Positions 52,707-63,106 of a stretch of 64,000 bases of DNA are shown in pieces (positions within the stretch are counted from its first letter, which is position 1; the number at the start of each line of letters is the position of its first letter). The notes below the pieces were generated by a model. The model was not told where the DNA came from. It searched no databases and was given only the letters and a program-made list of their open reading frames with translations. The stretch lies in assembly GCA_035547835.1 (NCBI GenBank), contig DASZTW010000001.1:124001-188000 (forward strand), written 5' to 3'. The position numbers and the translations under genes were made by a program. Source of the stretch: Acidimicrobiales bacterium (lineage in GTDB: Bacteria > Actinomycetota > Acidimicrobiia > Acidimicrobiales > Iamiaceae).

Positions 52707-54290
52707 TCACCCGATGTCGCGCCGTGCAAGGCCCACCGCGCCGGCTGCGAGGCCCACCACCGCCACCACGCACAGCACGATCGCAGCCCCGTAGGGCATG
52801 GCGGCCGATGGGACGTGGGAGGTGGGCGCGAACGGCGAGACATCGCGCAGGAGTTGGGGTAAGCGCAGCATGTCGCCGAACACCCCGATGACGATCAGCA
52901 CCGCCAGCACACCCCAGACGGCGTTGACCGCCCGGGGGAGCCAACCGATCAGCAACGCGGCTACGGCGGCCAAGACCCACAGCGCCGGGATCTGCGCGGC
53001 CGCGGCCGCCGTGAGGCGGGGCACTTGGCCCAGATCGTGGATCGACAAGCCGTACGCGAGTCCCGCACCGAGGCCAGTGGCCACCGCGACGAGCGCAGAA
53101 CCGACCAGTGCGACCACCACGTGGCTCGCCAGCCACTGGCGTCGAGTCACCTCGGTGGCAAGGGTGAGCTCGCCGCGGTTCGACGTCTCCTCGTTGCGGA
53201 TGCGCAACATGGCCTGCAGCGTGAACCCGGCGGCCACCAAGGCCAGCATCCCGAGCGTGGTGGCGAAGTAGAGGTCGACCAGCTTGCCGGCGCCGCCCTG
53301 CTCGAAGAACCGCCTGAGCTGCGGGTTGTCGCCGACGTACTTGCCGATGTCCTTGCCAACCGAGCCGTACGTGACGCCGCCGACGAACAACCCGACCGTC
53401 CAACCGGCCACGGTCGCCCGATCGAGCCGCACGGCCAGCCCGAGCGGGCGGAGCAACGAGCGCGCTGCCCGCTGCCGCCCGGGCCGCACCGACCACATCC
53501 CGGCGCCCACGTCGCGGCGACCGGCCAGCGCGATCGCCCCGGCGAAGAGCATGACCGTGACGCCGACGGGCAGGGCCAACGTCCACCACACGTCACCGGC
53601 GTAAGCCCGGGTGTACTGGCCCCAGCCGATCGGCGACGCCCACGACAGCGCACCACTTCCGACGTCGCCCACGGCGCGCAACACATACGCGAGCACCAGC
53701 ACGGCGGCCGCGACGGCCCCGGCTGCACGAGCGTGCTCCGTCACCTGCGCGGCCACCGCCGCCACGGCAGCGAACACCAGCCCGACGGCGGCAAGCGCCA
53801 AGCTGAACGTGACCGACCCCACGACCGGAAGCCCCACTGCGATCAACAACAACGCGTTGAGGGCGGCGAAGGCGAGGTCGGCGCCGAGTGCAACCACGAG
53901 TGACGCGGCCAGCGCTGCGTCACGACCGACCGCTGCGGACCGGATCAGCTCAGCCCGGCCCTGCTCTTCCTCGCCTCGGGTGTGGCGCACCACCAACAAG
54001 ATGTTCATGAGCGCCACGGTGATGAATCCGAAGGCGCCGAGTTCGAACACGGTGCGACCGCCGAGCGTGTCGATGCCGTGGGCCGGCGCTTGCAGCGCGA
54101 TCGCCGCGGTGCTCCCATTGGCAGCGTCCGCGGCCTGCCGCAGCGAAGCGGCGTCGGGATACAACCCCTTGACGCTGACCGCGGTCACCAACGTCATCGC
54201 CGCCAGTCCGACCACCCAGATCGTGAGTCGCACCCGATCGCGACGCGCCATGAAGACCGCCAGGCGTTCGACGCCGGCCGCCTGGATCAT
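52707..54290 (-). CDS. ABC exporter permease
   Basis: Membrane protein of 527 residues with about twelve hydrophobic segments, resembling the large permeases of actinobacterial antibiotic-type exporters (tetronasin/polyketide export class). The ATG at 54290 overlaps the stop of the ATPase gene by 4 bp, so both are made together as one export system. The substrate is unknown. It ends 72 bp before the helicase start. Confidence 0.85.
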   Translation of the reverse strand: MIQAAGVERLAVFMARRDRVRLTIWVVGLAAMTLVTAVSVKGLYPDAASLRQAADAANGSTAAIALQAPAHGIDTLGGRTVFELGAFGFITVALMNILLVVRHTRGEEEQGRAELIRSAAVGRDAALAASLVVALGADLAFAALNALLLIAVGLPVVGSVTFSLALAAVGLVFAAVAAVAAQVTEHARAAGAVAAAVLVLAYVLRAVGDVGSGALSWASPIGWGQYTRAYAGDVWWTLALPVGVTVMLFAGAIALAGRRDVGAGMWSVRPGRQRAARSLLRPLGLAVRLDRATVAGWTVGLFVGGVTYGSVGKDIGKYVGDNPQLRRFFEQGGAGKLVDLYFATTLGMLALVAAGFTLQAMLRIRNEETSNRGELTLATEVTRRQWLASHVVVALVGSALVAVATGLGAGLAYGLSIHDLGQVPRLTAAAAAQIPALWVLAAVAALLIGWLPRAVNAVWGVLAVLIVIGVFGDMLRLPQLLRDVSPFAPTSHVPSAAMPYGAAIVLCVVAVVGLAAGAVGLARRDIG

Positions 54291-55234
54291 GGGCGTTCGC
54301 CGACCAGATCGTCCGCGGTTCGCGGGTCAGCCCCGGCCCTGTCGCCGGCGTGAGCCGTGCCGCCGTAGTGGCGGAGGAACAGCTCCTCGAGCGTCGGGGG
54401 GTGGCTGGTGAGCGAACGGACGCCGAGCGAGGCCACCGACCGGACGACCTCGTCGAGCCGACTGCTGTCGGCTTGGAACGTGGCCGTCGTGCCGTCGACT
54501 CGCAGGTTGTGGACACCCTCGAGATCACCGAGTCGCGACGGGTCGCCGGTGACGTCCACCACGATCTCGGTCCGCGTCAGGTGCCGCAGCTCGGCCAGCG
54601 TCCCGGAATCGACCGTGCGACCGTCGCGGATGATCGTGACCCGGTGACAGAGCGCCTCGACCTCGGCGAGGATGTGGCTCGACAGCAGCACGGTGCGTCC
54701 GGCGTCGGCCAACTTGCGGACTTCGCTCTGGAAGGTGGCCTCCATGAGGGGATCGAGCCCGGACGTCGGTTCGTCGAGCAGGTACAACTCGACTTGCGAC
54801 GCCAGCGCGGCCACCAGCGCGACCTTCTGCCGGTTGCCTTTCGAGTACGTGCGGCACTTCTTGGTGGGGTCGAGGGCGAACGAGTCGAGCAGCTCGGCGC
54901 GTCGCTGCTCGTCGAGCCCTCCCCGCAGCGAACCGAGCAGGTCGATCACCTCACCGCCGCTCAAGTTCGGCCACAGCTCGACTTCACCTGGCACGTAAGC
55001 CAGCCGGCGGTGGAGCGCCACAGCGTCACGCCACGGGTCACCCTCGAGGAGGTGCACGTCACCGCCGTCATGGCGCAACAAGCCCAGCAGCACCCGAATC
55101 GTGGTCGACTTCCCGGAGCCGTTGGGACCCAGGAACCCGTGCACCTCGCCGCGGCGCACTTGCAGGTCGAGCCCATCGAGGGCGGTCACGCGCCCGAATC
55201 GCTTGACGAGCCCGCGCACCGCGATCGCGTCCAT
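54287..55234 (-). CDS. ABC exporter ATP-binding protein
   Basis: ATPase of 315 residues with Walker [10 protein letters not shown], the signature-like [17 protein letters not shown], Walker [14 protein letters not shown] and a C-terminal domain of about 90 residues typical of DrrA-type exporters. It is the first gene of a two-gene leftward operon with the permease. The region before it, 55235-55436, holds the guaA 3'-end duplication. Confidence 0.9.
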   Translation of the reverse strand: MDAIAVRGLVKRFGRVTALDGLDLQVRRGEVHGFLGPNGSGKSTTIRVLLGLLRHDGGDVHLLEGDPWRDAVALHRRLAYVPGEVELWPNLSGGEVIDLLGSLRGGLDEQRRAELLDSFALDPTKKCRTYSKGNRQKVALVAALASQVELYLLDEPTSGLDPLMEATFQSEVRKLADAGRTVLLSSHILAEVEALCHRVTIIRDGRTVDSGTLAELRHLTRTEIVVDVTGDPSRLGDLEGVHNLRVDGTTATFQADSSRLDEVVRSVASLGVRSLTSHPPTLEELFLRHYGGTAHAGDRAGADPRTADDLVGERP

Positions 55235-55274
55235 GTCCTCAGGCTACGGCGCTGCTTCCCCGCGCGCCGCGGAG

Positions 55275-55340
55275 GTCCGCTCCGCCCACCGATCACCGCG
55301 AAGCGGTCACTCCCACTCGATGGTGCCCGGCGGTTTGGAC
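55275..55340. repeat. Second copy of the guaA 3' end (66-bp exact direct repeat)
   Basis: These 66 bp are identical to 55405-55470, which contain the last codons of guaA (SKPPGTIEW and stop) plus 32 bp beyond. The copies are offset by 130 bp and separated by 64 bp that hold a GGCGGC-GGA-GCCGCC hairpin (55359-55373) and the palindrome GACACGTGTC. The duplication could be an attachment-site footprint or a simple local duplication. Confidence 0.9.
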
Positions 55341-55404
55341 CAAGGGCCCGAGCGGCCCGGCGGCGGAGCCGCCAAGAGCGGGAGACACGTGTCGGAGACG
55401 TGAC

Positions 55405-55470
55405 GTCCGCTCCGCCCACCGATCACCGCGAAGCGGTCACTCCCACTCGATGGTGCCCGGCGGTTTGGAC
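55405..55470. repeat. guaA-end copy of the 66-bp direct repeat
   Basis: Partner of 55275-55340. The repeat spans from inside the last dozen guaA codons through the stop at 55437 into the downstream region. Positions just outside (GTCAC versus CAAGG) differ, so the identity ends sharply on both sides. Confidence 0.9.
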
Positions 55471-56999
55471 GTCACGTCGTATGCCACCCGGTTGACGCCG
55501 TCGACCTCGTTGATGATGCGGCTCGACATGCGCTCGAGCAGCTCGTAGGGCAGGCGTGCCCAATCGGCGGTCATGGCGTCCTCGGACGTGACGGCCCGGA
55601 TGATGATCGGATACGCGTACGTCCGCTCGTCGCCCATCACGCCCACCGAGCGGATGTCGGGCAACACGGCGAACGCCTGCCAGATCTCCCGTTCGAGGCC
55701 GGCGCGGTGGATCTCCTCGCGCACGATCGCGTCGGCGTGCTGCAACAGCGCCACCCGCTCCCGGGTGACCTCACCGATGATCCGCACGCCGAGGCCGGGT
55801 CCGGGGAACGGCTGGCGCCACACGATCTCGTCGGGCAGCCCGAGCTCGGTGCCGACCTTGCGCACTTCGTCTTTGAACAAGCTGCGCAACGGCTCGACCA
55901 GCTCGAACTCCATGTCGTCGGGGAGCCCGCCGACGTTGTGGTGGCTCTTGATGGTCGAGGAGCCTTCGCTGCCACCGGACTCGATCACGTCGGGATACAG
56001 CGTGCCTTGCACCAGGAACCGCGCGTCGGTGACGCCCCCAGCCGCATCCTCGAAGACCCTGATGAACGTCTCGCCGATCGCCTTGCGCTTCTCTTCGGGG
56101 TCGCTGATCCCCTCGAGCCGCTCGAAGAAGCGGTCGGCGGCCCGCTCGTGGATCAGCTCGATGCCTTGGTGGCGGCGGAACGTGTCGACCACTTGGTCGC
56201 CTTCGTCCCTGCGCATCAGACCGGTGTCGACGAACACGCAGGTGAGCTGCGCGCCGATGGCCTTGTGCACCAGGGCTGCGGCCACGGCGGAGTCGACCCC
56301 GCCCGACAGGCCGCAGATGGCGCGACCGTCGCCCACCTGGGCCCGGATCGCGTCGACCGACGACTCGATGACCGATGACATCGTCCAGCTCGGATCGCAG
56401 TCGCAGACCGCGAACAAGAAGTGCTCGAGCACTTCTTGGCCATGGGGTGTGTGCACCACTTCGGGGTGGTACTGCACGGCGTGGATGCGCCGCTCGACTT
56501 GCTGCATGGCCGCGACCGGCGCGTCGGCCGAGGTGGCGGTGACCTCGAAGCCGTCGGGTGCGGTGACGATCGCGTCGAAGTGGCTCATCCACACCGGTTG
56601 GGTGACGGGCTGGTCACCTCCGAAGAGCAGCGCGTCGGGCTCGGTGAGGGTGACCTCGGTCCGCCCGTACTCTCCACGCCCGGTGCGGGCCACTTCGCCG
56701 CCGAGCTGCAACGCGATCAGCTGCGCGCCGTAGCAGATGCCGAGGATCGGCACGTCGAGGTCGTACACGCCGGCGTCGATCAGGGGTGCTCCCTCGACGT
56801 GCACCGAAGCCGGGCCGCCCGAGAAGATCACGCCAGCGGGGTTGCGCGCCGCCAACTCGGCGGCGGTGATCGAGGCCGGGACGATCTCGGAGTACACCCG
56901 CGCCTCACGGACACGGCGGGCGATGAGCTGCGCGTACTGGGCGCCGAAGTCGACGACGAGGACGGGACGGTCCTGGAGGTCGTCCGGGGCAGCGGTCAT
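55437..56999 (-). CDS. guaA: GMP synthase (glutamine-hydrolysing)
   Basis: Converts XMP to GMP. The N-terminal class I glutamine amidotransferase domain has its catalytic Cys89 in GICYGAQ and the His-Glu pair in VQYHPEV. The ATP-pyrophosphatase domain carries the P-loop GLSGGVDS, and the C-terminal dimerisation domain ends [18 protein letters not shown], the usual terminus. 520 residues, ATG at 56999. A 66-bp copy of its 3' end lies just downstream. guaB3 follows upstream on the same strand and guaB lies about 6 kb away, so purine genes are loosely grouped. Confidence 0.96.
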   Translation of the reverse strand: MTAAPDDLQDRPVLVVDFGAQYAQLIARRVREARVYSEIVPASITAAELAARNPAGVIFSGGPASVHVEGAPLIDAGVYDLDVPILGICYGAQLIALQLGGEVARTGRGEYGRTEVTLTEPDALLFGGDQPVTQPVWMSHFDAIVTAPDGFEVTATSADAPVAAMQQVERRIHAVQYHPEVVHTPHGQEVLEHFLFAVCDCDPSWTMSSVIESSVDAIRAQVGDGRAICGLSGGVDSAVAAALVHKAIGAQLTCVFVDTGLMRRDEGDQVVDTFRRHQGIELIHERAADRFFERLEGISDPEEKRKAIGETFIRVFEDAAGGVTDARFLVQGTLYPDVIESGGSEGSSTIKSHHNVGGLPDDMEFELVEPLRSLFKDEVRKVGTELGLPDEIVWRQPFPGPGLGVRIIGEVTRERVALLQHADAIVREEIHRAGLEREIWQAFAVLPDIRSVGVMGDERTYAYPIIIRAVTSEDAMTADWARLPYELLERMSSRIINEVDGVNRVAYDVTSKPPGTIEWE

Positions 57000-57101
57000 A
57001 CCAAAAGCTAGCCCCGCGCCCACCCGGCCCACGACACCCGCTCCCCGACTTTCGCAACGTTGTGGGGCCGGTGACCCCGCAAGTCTCCGAAGTTCACCAG
57101 G

Positions 57102-58208
57102 TCAGGCGCGGACGACCAGCTCGGCCTTTTGGAGCTGCTTGAGCGACTCGAAGCCCGACATCGCCATCGCCGCCCGCAACGCCCCCATGATGTTGGTGCG
57201 GCCTTCGCCTTCGGTCCCAGGACCGACCAGCACCTGCTCCAACGTCCCGGCCGGCTCGCGGCGGTGCAGGGTGCCCCGTGGCAGGTGGCCGTGCCAGGCG
57301 GTCTGGGGCCACAGCGTGCCGCGGCCCGGCGTGTCCGACGCGGCGAGCGGCGGCCCGAGCATCACGCCGTCGGCGCCCACCGCGACGGCTTTGGCGATGT
57401 CGCCACCGGTCTCCATCGGTCCGGCCGCGATCACTTGCACGTACACGCCGGTCTCGTCGAGGTGGCGCATCCGTGCGGCGCGGACATCGGCGATGGCCGT
57501 GGCCTGTGGCACGCCGATGCCGAGCGTCGCCGCGGTGTGGGCGTCGTTGGCGCCGGCCGATCCCACCAACACGCCGGCCGCGCCGGTGCGCATCAGGTGC
57601 AGCGCCCCCTGGTAGCTCGTGGCGCCGCCCACGACGACCGGGATGTCGAGGCGTCGCACGAACGTCTTCAGGTTCAGCGGCTCGTCGTCGGGGGCTGTCA
57701 CGTGCTCCGCGGACACGACGGTGCCGTGGATGATCACCAGGTCGAGTTCGGCCTTGACGATCACATCGGCGAGATCGACCGTGCGCTGCGGGGTGACCGC
57801 GCCACAGGAGACCACACCCGCCTTGCGGATCTCCTTGATCCGGTCACGCACCAGGCCCGGCTTGATCGGCTCGGCGTACAACTCCTGGAGGCGGGCGGTG
57901 GCCTGACCCTCCGGCAGCTCGAGCAGCTGGTCGATGAGCGGCTGCGGGTCGTCGTGGCGTGTCCACAACCCCTCGAGGTCGAGTACGCCCACGCCGCCGA
58001 GCTCGCCGATCGCGACCGCGGTCGCCGGGCTGACGATCCCGTCGAGTGGCGTGGTCAGCAGCGGGAGGTCGAACCGGAACGCGTCGAGCTCCCAGGTGAG
58101 GTCGACGATGTCGGTGTCGCGGGTGCGGCGGCCCGGGACGATCGCCACGTCGGCCAAGTCGTAGCCCTGGCGCGCGTCTTTCCCCAGTCCGATCTCCACT
58201 TCAGGCAC
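57102..58208 (-). CDS. guaB3: GuaB3 family IMP dehydrogenase-related protein
   Basis: TIM-barrel protein of 368 residues related to IMP dehydrogenase and GMP reductase but without the CBS domains. The N-terminus VEIGLGKDARQGYDLADVAIVPGRRTRD and the GVGVLDLEGLWTR stretch are typical of actinobacterial GuaB3. A Cys is present in VVSCGAVTPQ, and phosphate-binding loops GGATSYQG and VAVGADGVMLGPP are visible. The function of GuaB3 is not firmly established; GMP reductase-like activity has been proposed. GTG start at 58208. It is separate from the true guaB at 63.1 kb. Confidence 0.9.
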   Translation of the reverse strand: MPEVEIGLGKDARQGYDLADVAIVPGRRTRDTDIVDLTWELDAFRFDLPLLTTPLDGIVSPATAVAIGELGGVGVLDLEGLWTRHDDPQPLIDQLLELPEGQATARLQELYAEPIKPGLVRDRIKEIRKAGVVSCGAVTPQRTVDLADVIVKAELDLVIIHGTVVSAEHVTAPDDEPLNLKTFVRRLDIPVVVGGATSYQGALHLMRTGAAGVLVGSAGANDAHTAATLGIGVPQATAIADVRAARMRHLDETGVYVQVIAAGPMETGGDIAKAVAVGADGVMLGPPLAASDTPGRGTLWPQTAWHGHLPRGTLHRREPAGTLEQVLVGPGTEGEGRTNIMGALRAAMAMSGFESLKQLQKAELVVRA

Positions 58209-58276
58209 CGGACGAGGCTAGTGCTCGGCCCAGGGACGCAGGCACTGGTTACACCGTGCCGGGGTGTGCCAAGAGC

Positions 58277-58651
58277 TCACAGCCCGGCGAGCGCGATGCC
58301 GGCCGCGGCAGCCGCCAGGCCGACGACGAAGCTGGCGGCCGCGTTGGTGACCGCCTCGATCGCCGCGCCCTCTTCAGCGAGGCGCACCGTCTCGAACGTG
58401 AACGTGGAGAACGTGGTGTACGCCCCGATGCCGCCAGTGCCGAGCATCGTCTTCCACGAGGCGCTCAAGCCGTGGTACATCGCGAGCCCGGTCAGCAGCC
58501 CGAGCACGAAGCAACCCGACACGTTCACCACGAACGTCCCCCACGGGAACCCGCCGGACGAGCGCCCCTGCACCCAGCCGTCGAGCACGTAGCGGGCGGG
58601 CGCGCCGAGTCCCGCCGCGATCAGGAATCCGACCCAGGCCCCACCGGTCAC
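58277..58651 (-). CDS. crcB: Fluoride channel subunit CrcB/FluC (second of pair)
   Basis: Four-helix protein of 124 residues, half of a dual-topology fluoride channel. It has the conserved GLGAPARY motif, the Asn of FVVNVSGCF and the full Phe-box-type [12 protein letters not shown]. The GTG at 58651 overlaps the DUF190 stop by 4 bp. It is the last gene of the crcB-DUF190-crcB set. Confidence 0.92.
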   Translation of the reverse strand: MTGGAWVGFLIAAGLGAPARYVLDGWVQGRSSGGFPWGTFVVNVSGCFVLGLLTGLAMYHGLSASWKTMLGTGGIGAYTTFSTFTFETVRLAEEGAAIEAVTNAAASFVVGLAAAAAGIALAGL

Positions 58652-58992
58652 TCCTCCATCCCTCGCCCGACGTATCTCGAGACGTGGACGTCTTCCACGG
58701 TCACGAGGCCTTCGGTGATCAGCTCGTTGAGCTGCGGCAAGAACGCGTCGATGGCCTCGGGCCGGTCGACGATGACCACGGCGATGGGCAGGTCGTCGGA
58801 CAGGGACAAGATGCGCGTGGTGTGGATGTGGTTCGACGCGCCGTAGCCCTCCACACCGCGGAACACCGACGCGCCGGCGAGCCCCGCGGCGTGGGCGCGC
58901 TGCACGATCTCGGTGGCCAGCGGCGTGTGGCCATGGCGGTCCGACTCACCGAGGTAGATGGTGAGCCGTTGCTGTCGCCCTTCGAGTTTCAT
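58648..58992 (-). CDS. DUF190 family protein
   Basis: Small cytoplasmic protein of 114 residues with a ferredoxin-like, PII-like fold pattern ([35 protein letters not shown]). DUF190 genes are often found with crcB, as here, where it lies between two crcB genes with 4-bp overlaps on both sides. A regulatory, ligand-sensing role for the channel is a reasonable guess. ATG at 58992. Confidence 0.9.
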   Translation of the reverse strand: MKLEGRQQRLTIYLGESDRHGHTPLATEIVQRAHAAGLAGASVFRGVEGYGASNHIHTTRILSLSDDLPIAVVIVDRPEAIDAFLPQLNELITEGLVTVEDVHVSRYVGRGMEE

Positions 58993-59420
58993 GGGGCCTC
59001 CCGATGGTGGGCGGGGTACAGACGGCCGGCAGCGACGCCGGCATACGCGAGGACGAGTCCCGCGGCGAGCGAGCCCAGGCCGTACAGCAACCCGGTGGCC
59101 AGGTGGCCGTCCTCGAGCAGCAGCGCGGTCTCGACTTCGTACGTGGACATGGTGGTGAACGCGCCGATGATGCCGGTGGCCACGAACGGTCGCAGGTAGC
59201 GCGACGGCGGGAACCGCTCGAGCACCAACACGAGGAACAACCCGAGCGCGAAGCTGCCCGACAGGTTCGTCCAGAACGTGGCCCAGGGGAAGGCGTCGTG
59301 TGCGGTGGGGAGCCACCGGGCAATCCCGTAACGGGCCGACGCTCCGAGCATGCCGCCGGCGCTGATGACCGCGAGCACGTCGGGTTGCAGGCGCGCTCGG
59401 CGCCGCGACGGTGTCGACAC
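58989..59420 (-). CDS. crcB: Fluoride channel subunit CrcB/FluC (first of pair)
   Basis: Four-helix membrane protein of 143 residues. [15 protein letters not shown] and [13 protein letters not shown] are the conserved CrcB motifs. The Phe-box region reads [12 protein letters not shown], with Met and Tyr where the partner has Phe, as happens when two paired subunits specialise to form a heterodimer. It starts 9 bp after the decarboxylase, so no fluoride riboswitch can fit in front of it. Confidence 0.92.
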   Translation of the reverse strand: MSTPSRRRARLQPDVLAVISAGGMLGASARYGIARWLPTAHDAFPWATFWTNLSGSFALGLFLVLVLERFPPSRYLRPFVATGIIGAFTTMSTYEVETALLLEDGHLATGLLYGLGSLAAGLVLAYAGVAAGRLYPAHHREAP

Positions 59421-59429
59421 GCGCCCGTC

Positions 59430-60899
59430 TTATCCCTCGGCCGGAGGCGCAAGCGAGTCGAGCAGGTCCCACAGCGCGTCGACGTGGCGGGCCTCGGTGT
59501 GGGTCTGGCCGATCGAGGCCCGGATCACGTACCGGCCGTCGAGGCGGGTGTGGGTGAGCAGCACCCGGCCAGTGGCGTTCGCGTCGGCGAGCAGCCGCGC
59601 CGTGACCTCGTCGCCGGCCACGTGGCGCAGGCAGACGAGACTCAGCGCGGGTGGTGCGGCCAGCTCGAAGCGTGGGTCGTCGAGCACCCGCGCCGCGAAG
59701 CCCTTGGTCAGCTCGACGTGGCGCCGCACGTGATACCGCAGCCCTTCCAACCCATAGGACCGCAGCACGAACCACAGCTTCAGCGAACGGAACCGACGCC
59801 CGAGGGGGATCTGCCAGTCGCGGTAGTCGATCACCTCGCCACCGCTGGTCGCGTCGTTGCGGAGGTATTCGGGAGTGACCGACAGCGCGTCGATCAGGGC
59901 GTTGCGGTCGGCCACCCAGAAGCAGTCGCAGTCGAAGTTGGTGAACAACCACTTGTGCGGGTTGAACGCGTAGCTGTCGGCGGCCTCCACACCGTCGTTG
60001 ACCCAGCGGAGCTCCGGTGCGACGGCAGCCGAGCCGGCCATGGCGGCGTCGACATGGAGCCACATGCCGTGCCGCGCGGCGACGTCACCGATGGCGCCGA
60101 CCGGGTCGAACGCGAGCGAGGACGTGGTGCCCGCGGTGGCCATCACGAAGCACGGCACCCGCCCCGCGCGCGCCGAGGCGACCACCATCTCGTCGAGGGC
60201 GTCGGCCGACATCGCGTGCGCGTCGACCGCCGACGACGGCACCAAGTGGATCTGCGAGGGCCGGAAGCCGGCGATGCGCGCGCCTTTGTAGAACGACGAG
60301 TGCGCCTGGTCGGACGCGAACACGTCGAGCTCCGCGATCGTCGCCCGGTCGTGGCGCGCCAACGCCCGCTCGCGAGCGGCGACGACGGCGCACAACGTGG
60401 CCGACGACGCCGAGTCCTGGATCACGCCGCCGCCGGCGCCCGGCCCACCGTCGGGGGCGGTCGACCGGAACCGGTCGGGCAGGGCGAGCGCGTCGACCAG
60501 CCAGTCGAGCACCAGCGTCTCGAGCTCCGTGCACGCCGGGCTGGTGGCCCACAACATCCCGTTGACGCCGAGCGCGCTCGACACGAGGTCGCCCAACACG
60601 CCGGGACCTGACGAGTTCGCGGGGAAGTACCCGAAGAAGTTGGGCGATTGCCAGTGGGTGAGACCCGGCACGATCACCCGGTCGAGGTCGGCGAGCACCT
60701 CGTCGAAGGGTTCGGGGTGCTCGGGGGCGTGCGCCGGCAACGCGGCGCGCACGTCGCCCGGCGCCACACGCGAGCCGACCGGCAGATCCTCGACCTGCTC
60801 CAGGTACCGCACGATCCACTCGAGGGTGGCCTGCCCCCGATCGTGGAGCTCGGCGGGCGTGAGGTGGTAGCCGCCGGTCGCTGTAGGCCCGTCCTCCAT
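59430..60899 (-). CDS. Pyridoxal-phosphate-dependent amino acid decarboxylase (group II, AADC-like)
   Basis: 489-residue PLP enzyme of the aromatic-L-amino-acid/tyrosine/glutamate decarboxylase group. It has the N-terminal [13 protein letters not shown] substrate motif, the cofactor-ring His region SDQAHSS, the [10 protein letters not shown] Asp site and Lys316 in the [13 protein letters not shown] motif that binds PLP. The HWQSPxFF pattern fits aromatic amino acids best. ATG at 60899. It is the first gene of a leftward operon with the fluoride channel genes and is divergent from the esterase across 100 bp. Confidence 0.92.
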   Translation of the reverse strand: MEDGPTATGGYHLTPAELHDRGQATLEWIVRYLEQVEDLPVGSRVAPGDVRAALPAHAPEHPEPFDEVLADLDRVIVPGLTHWQSPNFFGYFPANSSGPGVLGDLVSSALGVNGMLWATSPACTELETLVLDWLVDALALPDRFRSTAPDGGPGAGGGVIQDSASSATLCAVVAARERALARHDRATIAELDVFASDQAHSSFYKGARIAGFRPSQIHLVPSSAVDAHAMSADALDEMVVASARAGRVPCFVMATAGTTSSLAFDPVGAIGDVAARHGMWLHVDAAMAGSAAVAPELRWVNDGVEAADSYAFNPHKWLFTNFDCDCFWVADRNALIDALSVTPEYLRNDATSGGEVIDYRDWQIPLGRRFRSLKLWFVLRSYGLEGLRYHVRRHVELTKGFAARVLDDPRFELAAPPALSLVCLRHVAGDEVTARLLADANATGRVLLTHTRLDGRYVIRASIGQTHTEARHVDALWDLLDSLAPPAEG

Positions 60900-60999
60900 C
60901 CCCGCAGCCTCCCACCCCGGCCGCCAGGTGAGAAGCTGACCACCCGCTCGTAGTCCACCGCGCCGCCCACCGGCCCTGCCACCCAACGGGAGCCAGCCC

Positions 61000-61953
61000 A
61001 TGCCACTCGACCCACGAGTTCGCCCCATCGTGAAGTTGCTCAACACGGTCGACCGATCCGAGCGCGACCACGGGCAGACGATGACCCAGCAGCGCATCGA
61101 GTCGGCGGGCGTCGCCCGCCGGTTCCACGGCATCGTGATGCGCCTCGGCGACCGGTCGGTCACCTCGCAGGATCAGATGGTCCCCGTGGCCGGCGGCCAG
61201 ATCACCGTCCGCATCCACCGGCCCCCCGCGCCGGGCCCGCTCCCCTTGCACGTGTTCTTCCACGGCGGCGGCTGGTGCGCCGGCACCCTCGAGGAACGCG
61301 ACCCGCGCTGCCGGGCGATCGCGTCGGGTGCGACCTGCGCGGTGGCGTCGGTCGACTACCGGATGGCGCCCGAGAACCAATACCCCACGCCGCCGGAGGA
61401 CTGCTACGCCGCGCTCACGTGGCTCGTCGACCACGCCGGCGAGCTCGGCGTCGACCCGGCGCGGGTGTCGGTGGGCGGCGAGTCGGCGGGCGCCAACCTG
61501 GCGGCCGTCGTGTGCCTCATGGCTCGCGACCGCTCCGGGCCCGCGCTGTGCCACCAGTGGCTCGACGTGCCGGCCACCGACCTCACGATGGAGCAGCCGT
61601 CGGTGCGGTCGACCCCGGCGGGCTACCTGCTCGACTACGAAGCCATGCTGCGCTACCGCGATGCGTACCTGCCGGACCCCGAAGCGCAGATGCGTGAGCC
61701 GTACGCGTCGCCGTTCCACGCCCCCGACCTGTCCGGCCTGGCGCCCGCGTGGATCCTCACGTGCGGCTACGACCCGCTGCGCGACGACGGCCGCGTGTAC
61801 GCGGAACGGCTGCGCGCCGCCGGCGTGCCGGTCGAGCACACCCACCTCGAAGGGCACGTCCATCCCTCGTTCGCGTTCACGCGGCTGGTGCCATCTGCGC
61901 GCGAGTACGAGGCCGCGGCCATCGCCGCGCTCGCCGCTGCCTACGCCCGCTGA
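61000..61953 (+). CDS. Alpha/beta hydrolase, hormone-sensitive-lipase (HSL) family esterase
   Basis: Serine esterase of 317 residues with the HSL oxyanion motif HVFFHGGGW, the nucleophile Ser162 in GGESAGAN, the Asp in GYDPLRDDG and the His in EGHVHPSF. Such enzymes hydrolyse short-chain acyl esters in the cytoplasm. ATG at 61000 is preceded by GGGAG. It converges on yqgE with 15 bp between gene ends. Confidence 0.92.
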   Translation: MPLDPRVRPIVKLLNTVDRSERDHGQTMTQQRIESAGVARRFHGIVMRLGDRSVTSQDQMVPVAGGQITVRIHRPPAPGPLPLHVFFHGGGWCAGTLEERDPRCRAIASGATCAVASVDYRMAPENQYPTPPEDCYAALTWLVDHAGELGVDPARVSVGGESAGANLAAVVCLMARDRSGPALCHQWLDVPATDLTMEQPSVRSTPAGYLLDYEAMLRYRDAYLPDPEAQMREPYASPFHAPDLSGLAPAWILTCGYDPLRDDGRVYAERLRAAGVPVEHTHLEGHVHPSFAFTRLVPSAREYEAAAIAALAAAYAR

Positions 61954-61968
61954 GCGACCCGGCCGAAG

Positions 61969-62535
61969 TCAGTTGAACCGCGGGTCGCCTTCGGCGTTGG
62001 CGTACCAGGCCATCGGTCCGGGCTGGCGCCGCAGGACCGTTCGCCACAAGTCGCCGGGCTCGTCGGTGAACACGTCACCTTCCTCGGCGTCGACCACGAA
62101 CCAGGACCCGAACTCGATCTCGTCCTCGAGCTGACCCGCGCCCCAGCCCGCCGAACCGGCGAAGAGCCGTACGCCGTCGAGCGCCACGCCGATCTCCTCC
62201 GGCGCCCGGTGCAGGTCGAGAGTGCCGACCGAACCCAGCAGCGGGGTGAACGGACCGTCGTCATCGGGAGGGACCGGTGTCGCCGATCTCCCCAACCCGA
62301 TGACGGAGCTCATGCCGACTGGCCCGCCGAAGAACATGCGCGCCGGCGTCGACGCGACCTGCCCCCAAGCCGGCACGAACTCCTCGACATCGCCGTGGCT
62401 CGGCCGGTTGAGCACGAGTCCCAGCGCGCCCGCCGGGCTGTGAGCCAACAACAAGACGATGGTGCGATGGAAGTTCGGGTCCTCGAGCGCCGGGGTCGCG
62501 ACGAGCAGCCGTCCGGTGAGAGTGGGATTGGGCAT
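61969..62535 (-). CDS. YqgE/AlgH family protein
   Basis: Protein of 188 residues with the family hallmarks GRLLVATPALEDPNFHRTIVLL at the start in part, GLVLNRPS and FAGSAGWGAGQLEDEI. The biological role is unclear; AlgH was named for alginate regulation in Pseudomonas, and the fold is known but not the activity. ATG at 62535. It follows the small 129-residue gene by 59 bp on the same strand. Confidence 0.93.
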   Translation of the reverse strand: MPNPTLTGRLLVATPALEDPNFHRTIVLLLAHSPAGALGLVLNRPSHGDVEEFVPAWGQVASTPARMFFGGPVGMSSVIGLGRSATPVPPDDDGPFTPLLGSVGTLDLHRAPEEIGVALDGVRLFAGSAGWGAGQLEDEIEFGSWFVVDAEEGDVFTDEPGDLWRTVLRRQPGPMAWYANAEGDPRFN

Positions 62536-62594
62536 GCGGCGCCGCGCTCAGGTCTCGCGCGGACAATCGACCATGGCGAAACCCGCTCGAGCCC

Positions 62595-62984
62595 TTACCC
62601 GCGCAACGCTCGCAGGACCTGCTTCGCGATGGCCGAGTTCATCTGGTACATCGCGGACCGCCGCGCGTCGCGGGCCATCTTCAACACGCTGCCGCCGGTG
62701 AGCTCCTCGACGCTGTCAAGGCTGTCGACCAACGCGTCCTTGGCGGTGTCGGTCACCTTGTAGCCGGCGCTGGTCAGCGCTTTGACGACTTCGTTCTGCG
62801 CGATCGGCTCGGGTGCGGCCGCGGCGATCACGCGCAACGCTTCCTTGGTGAGCTCCGCGCCTTGGACCACGGCTTCGGTCGGCGTGAGCGAACCGGCCTT
62901 TTGACCTTCGACCGAAGCGAGCCAGCGGCGGACCTTCACGACCAGCTCGCCGTGGGTCTCACCTTCGAACGAGAGCGTCGCCAT
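62595..62984 (-). CDS. Small helical protein of unknown function
   Basis: Protein of 129 residues, acidic to neutral and probably all-helical, with no signal or membrane segment. It begins MATLSFEGETHGELVVKVRRW and ends in a basic helix AIAKQVLRALRG. I do not recognise a family. ATG at 62984 is chosen because the extra 15 residues of the longer frame are unlike the rest. It is divergent from guaB across 122 bp that contain no clear promoter. Confidence 0.7.
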   Translation of the reverse strand: MATLSFEGETHGELVVKVRRWLASVEGQKAGSLTPTEAVVQGAELTKEALRVIAAAAPEPIAQNEVVKALTSAGYKVTDTAKDALVDSLDSVEELTGGSVLKMARDARRSAMYQMNSAIAKQVLRALRG

Positions 62985-63106
62985 GCCTGCAGAGGCTAGT
63001 TCCGGGCGCTGCCACGCACCGGGAAGCACACCGGCGCAGCACGCGACCGGTGACGAGCTGCGCGCGATGCCACCTGGAGTCGAGGCGGCGCCCGACTAGG
63101 ATCCAC

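Noticed and set aside
58240-58275. GCCAAGAGCTCACA resembles the arm GCCAAGTGCTCACA of the hairpin at 15625-15665
   Set aside because: The match is 13 of 14 bases on one side only and lacks the opposite arm, so a shared repeat family is not supported.
59421-59429. Looked for a fluoride riboswitch ahead of the crcB genes
   Set aside because: Only 9 bp separate the first crcB from the decarboxylase, and nothing riboswitch-like precedes the decarboxylase start.
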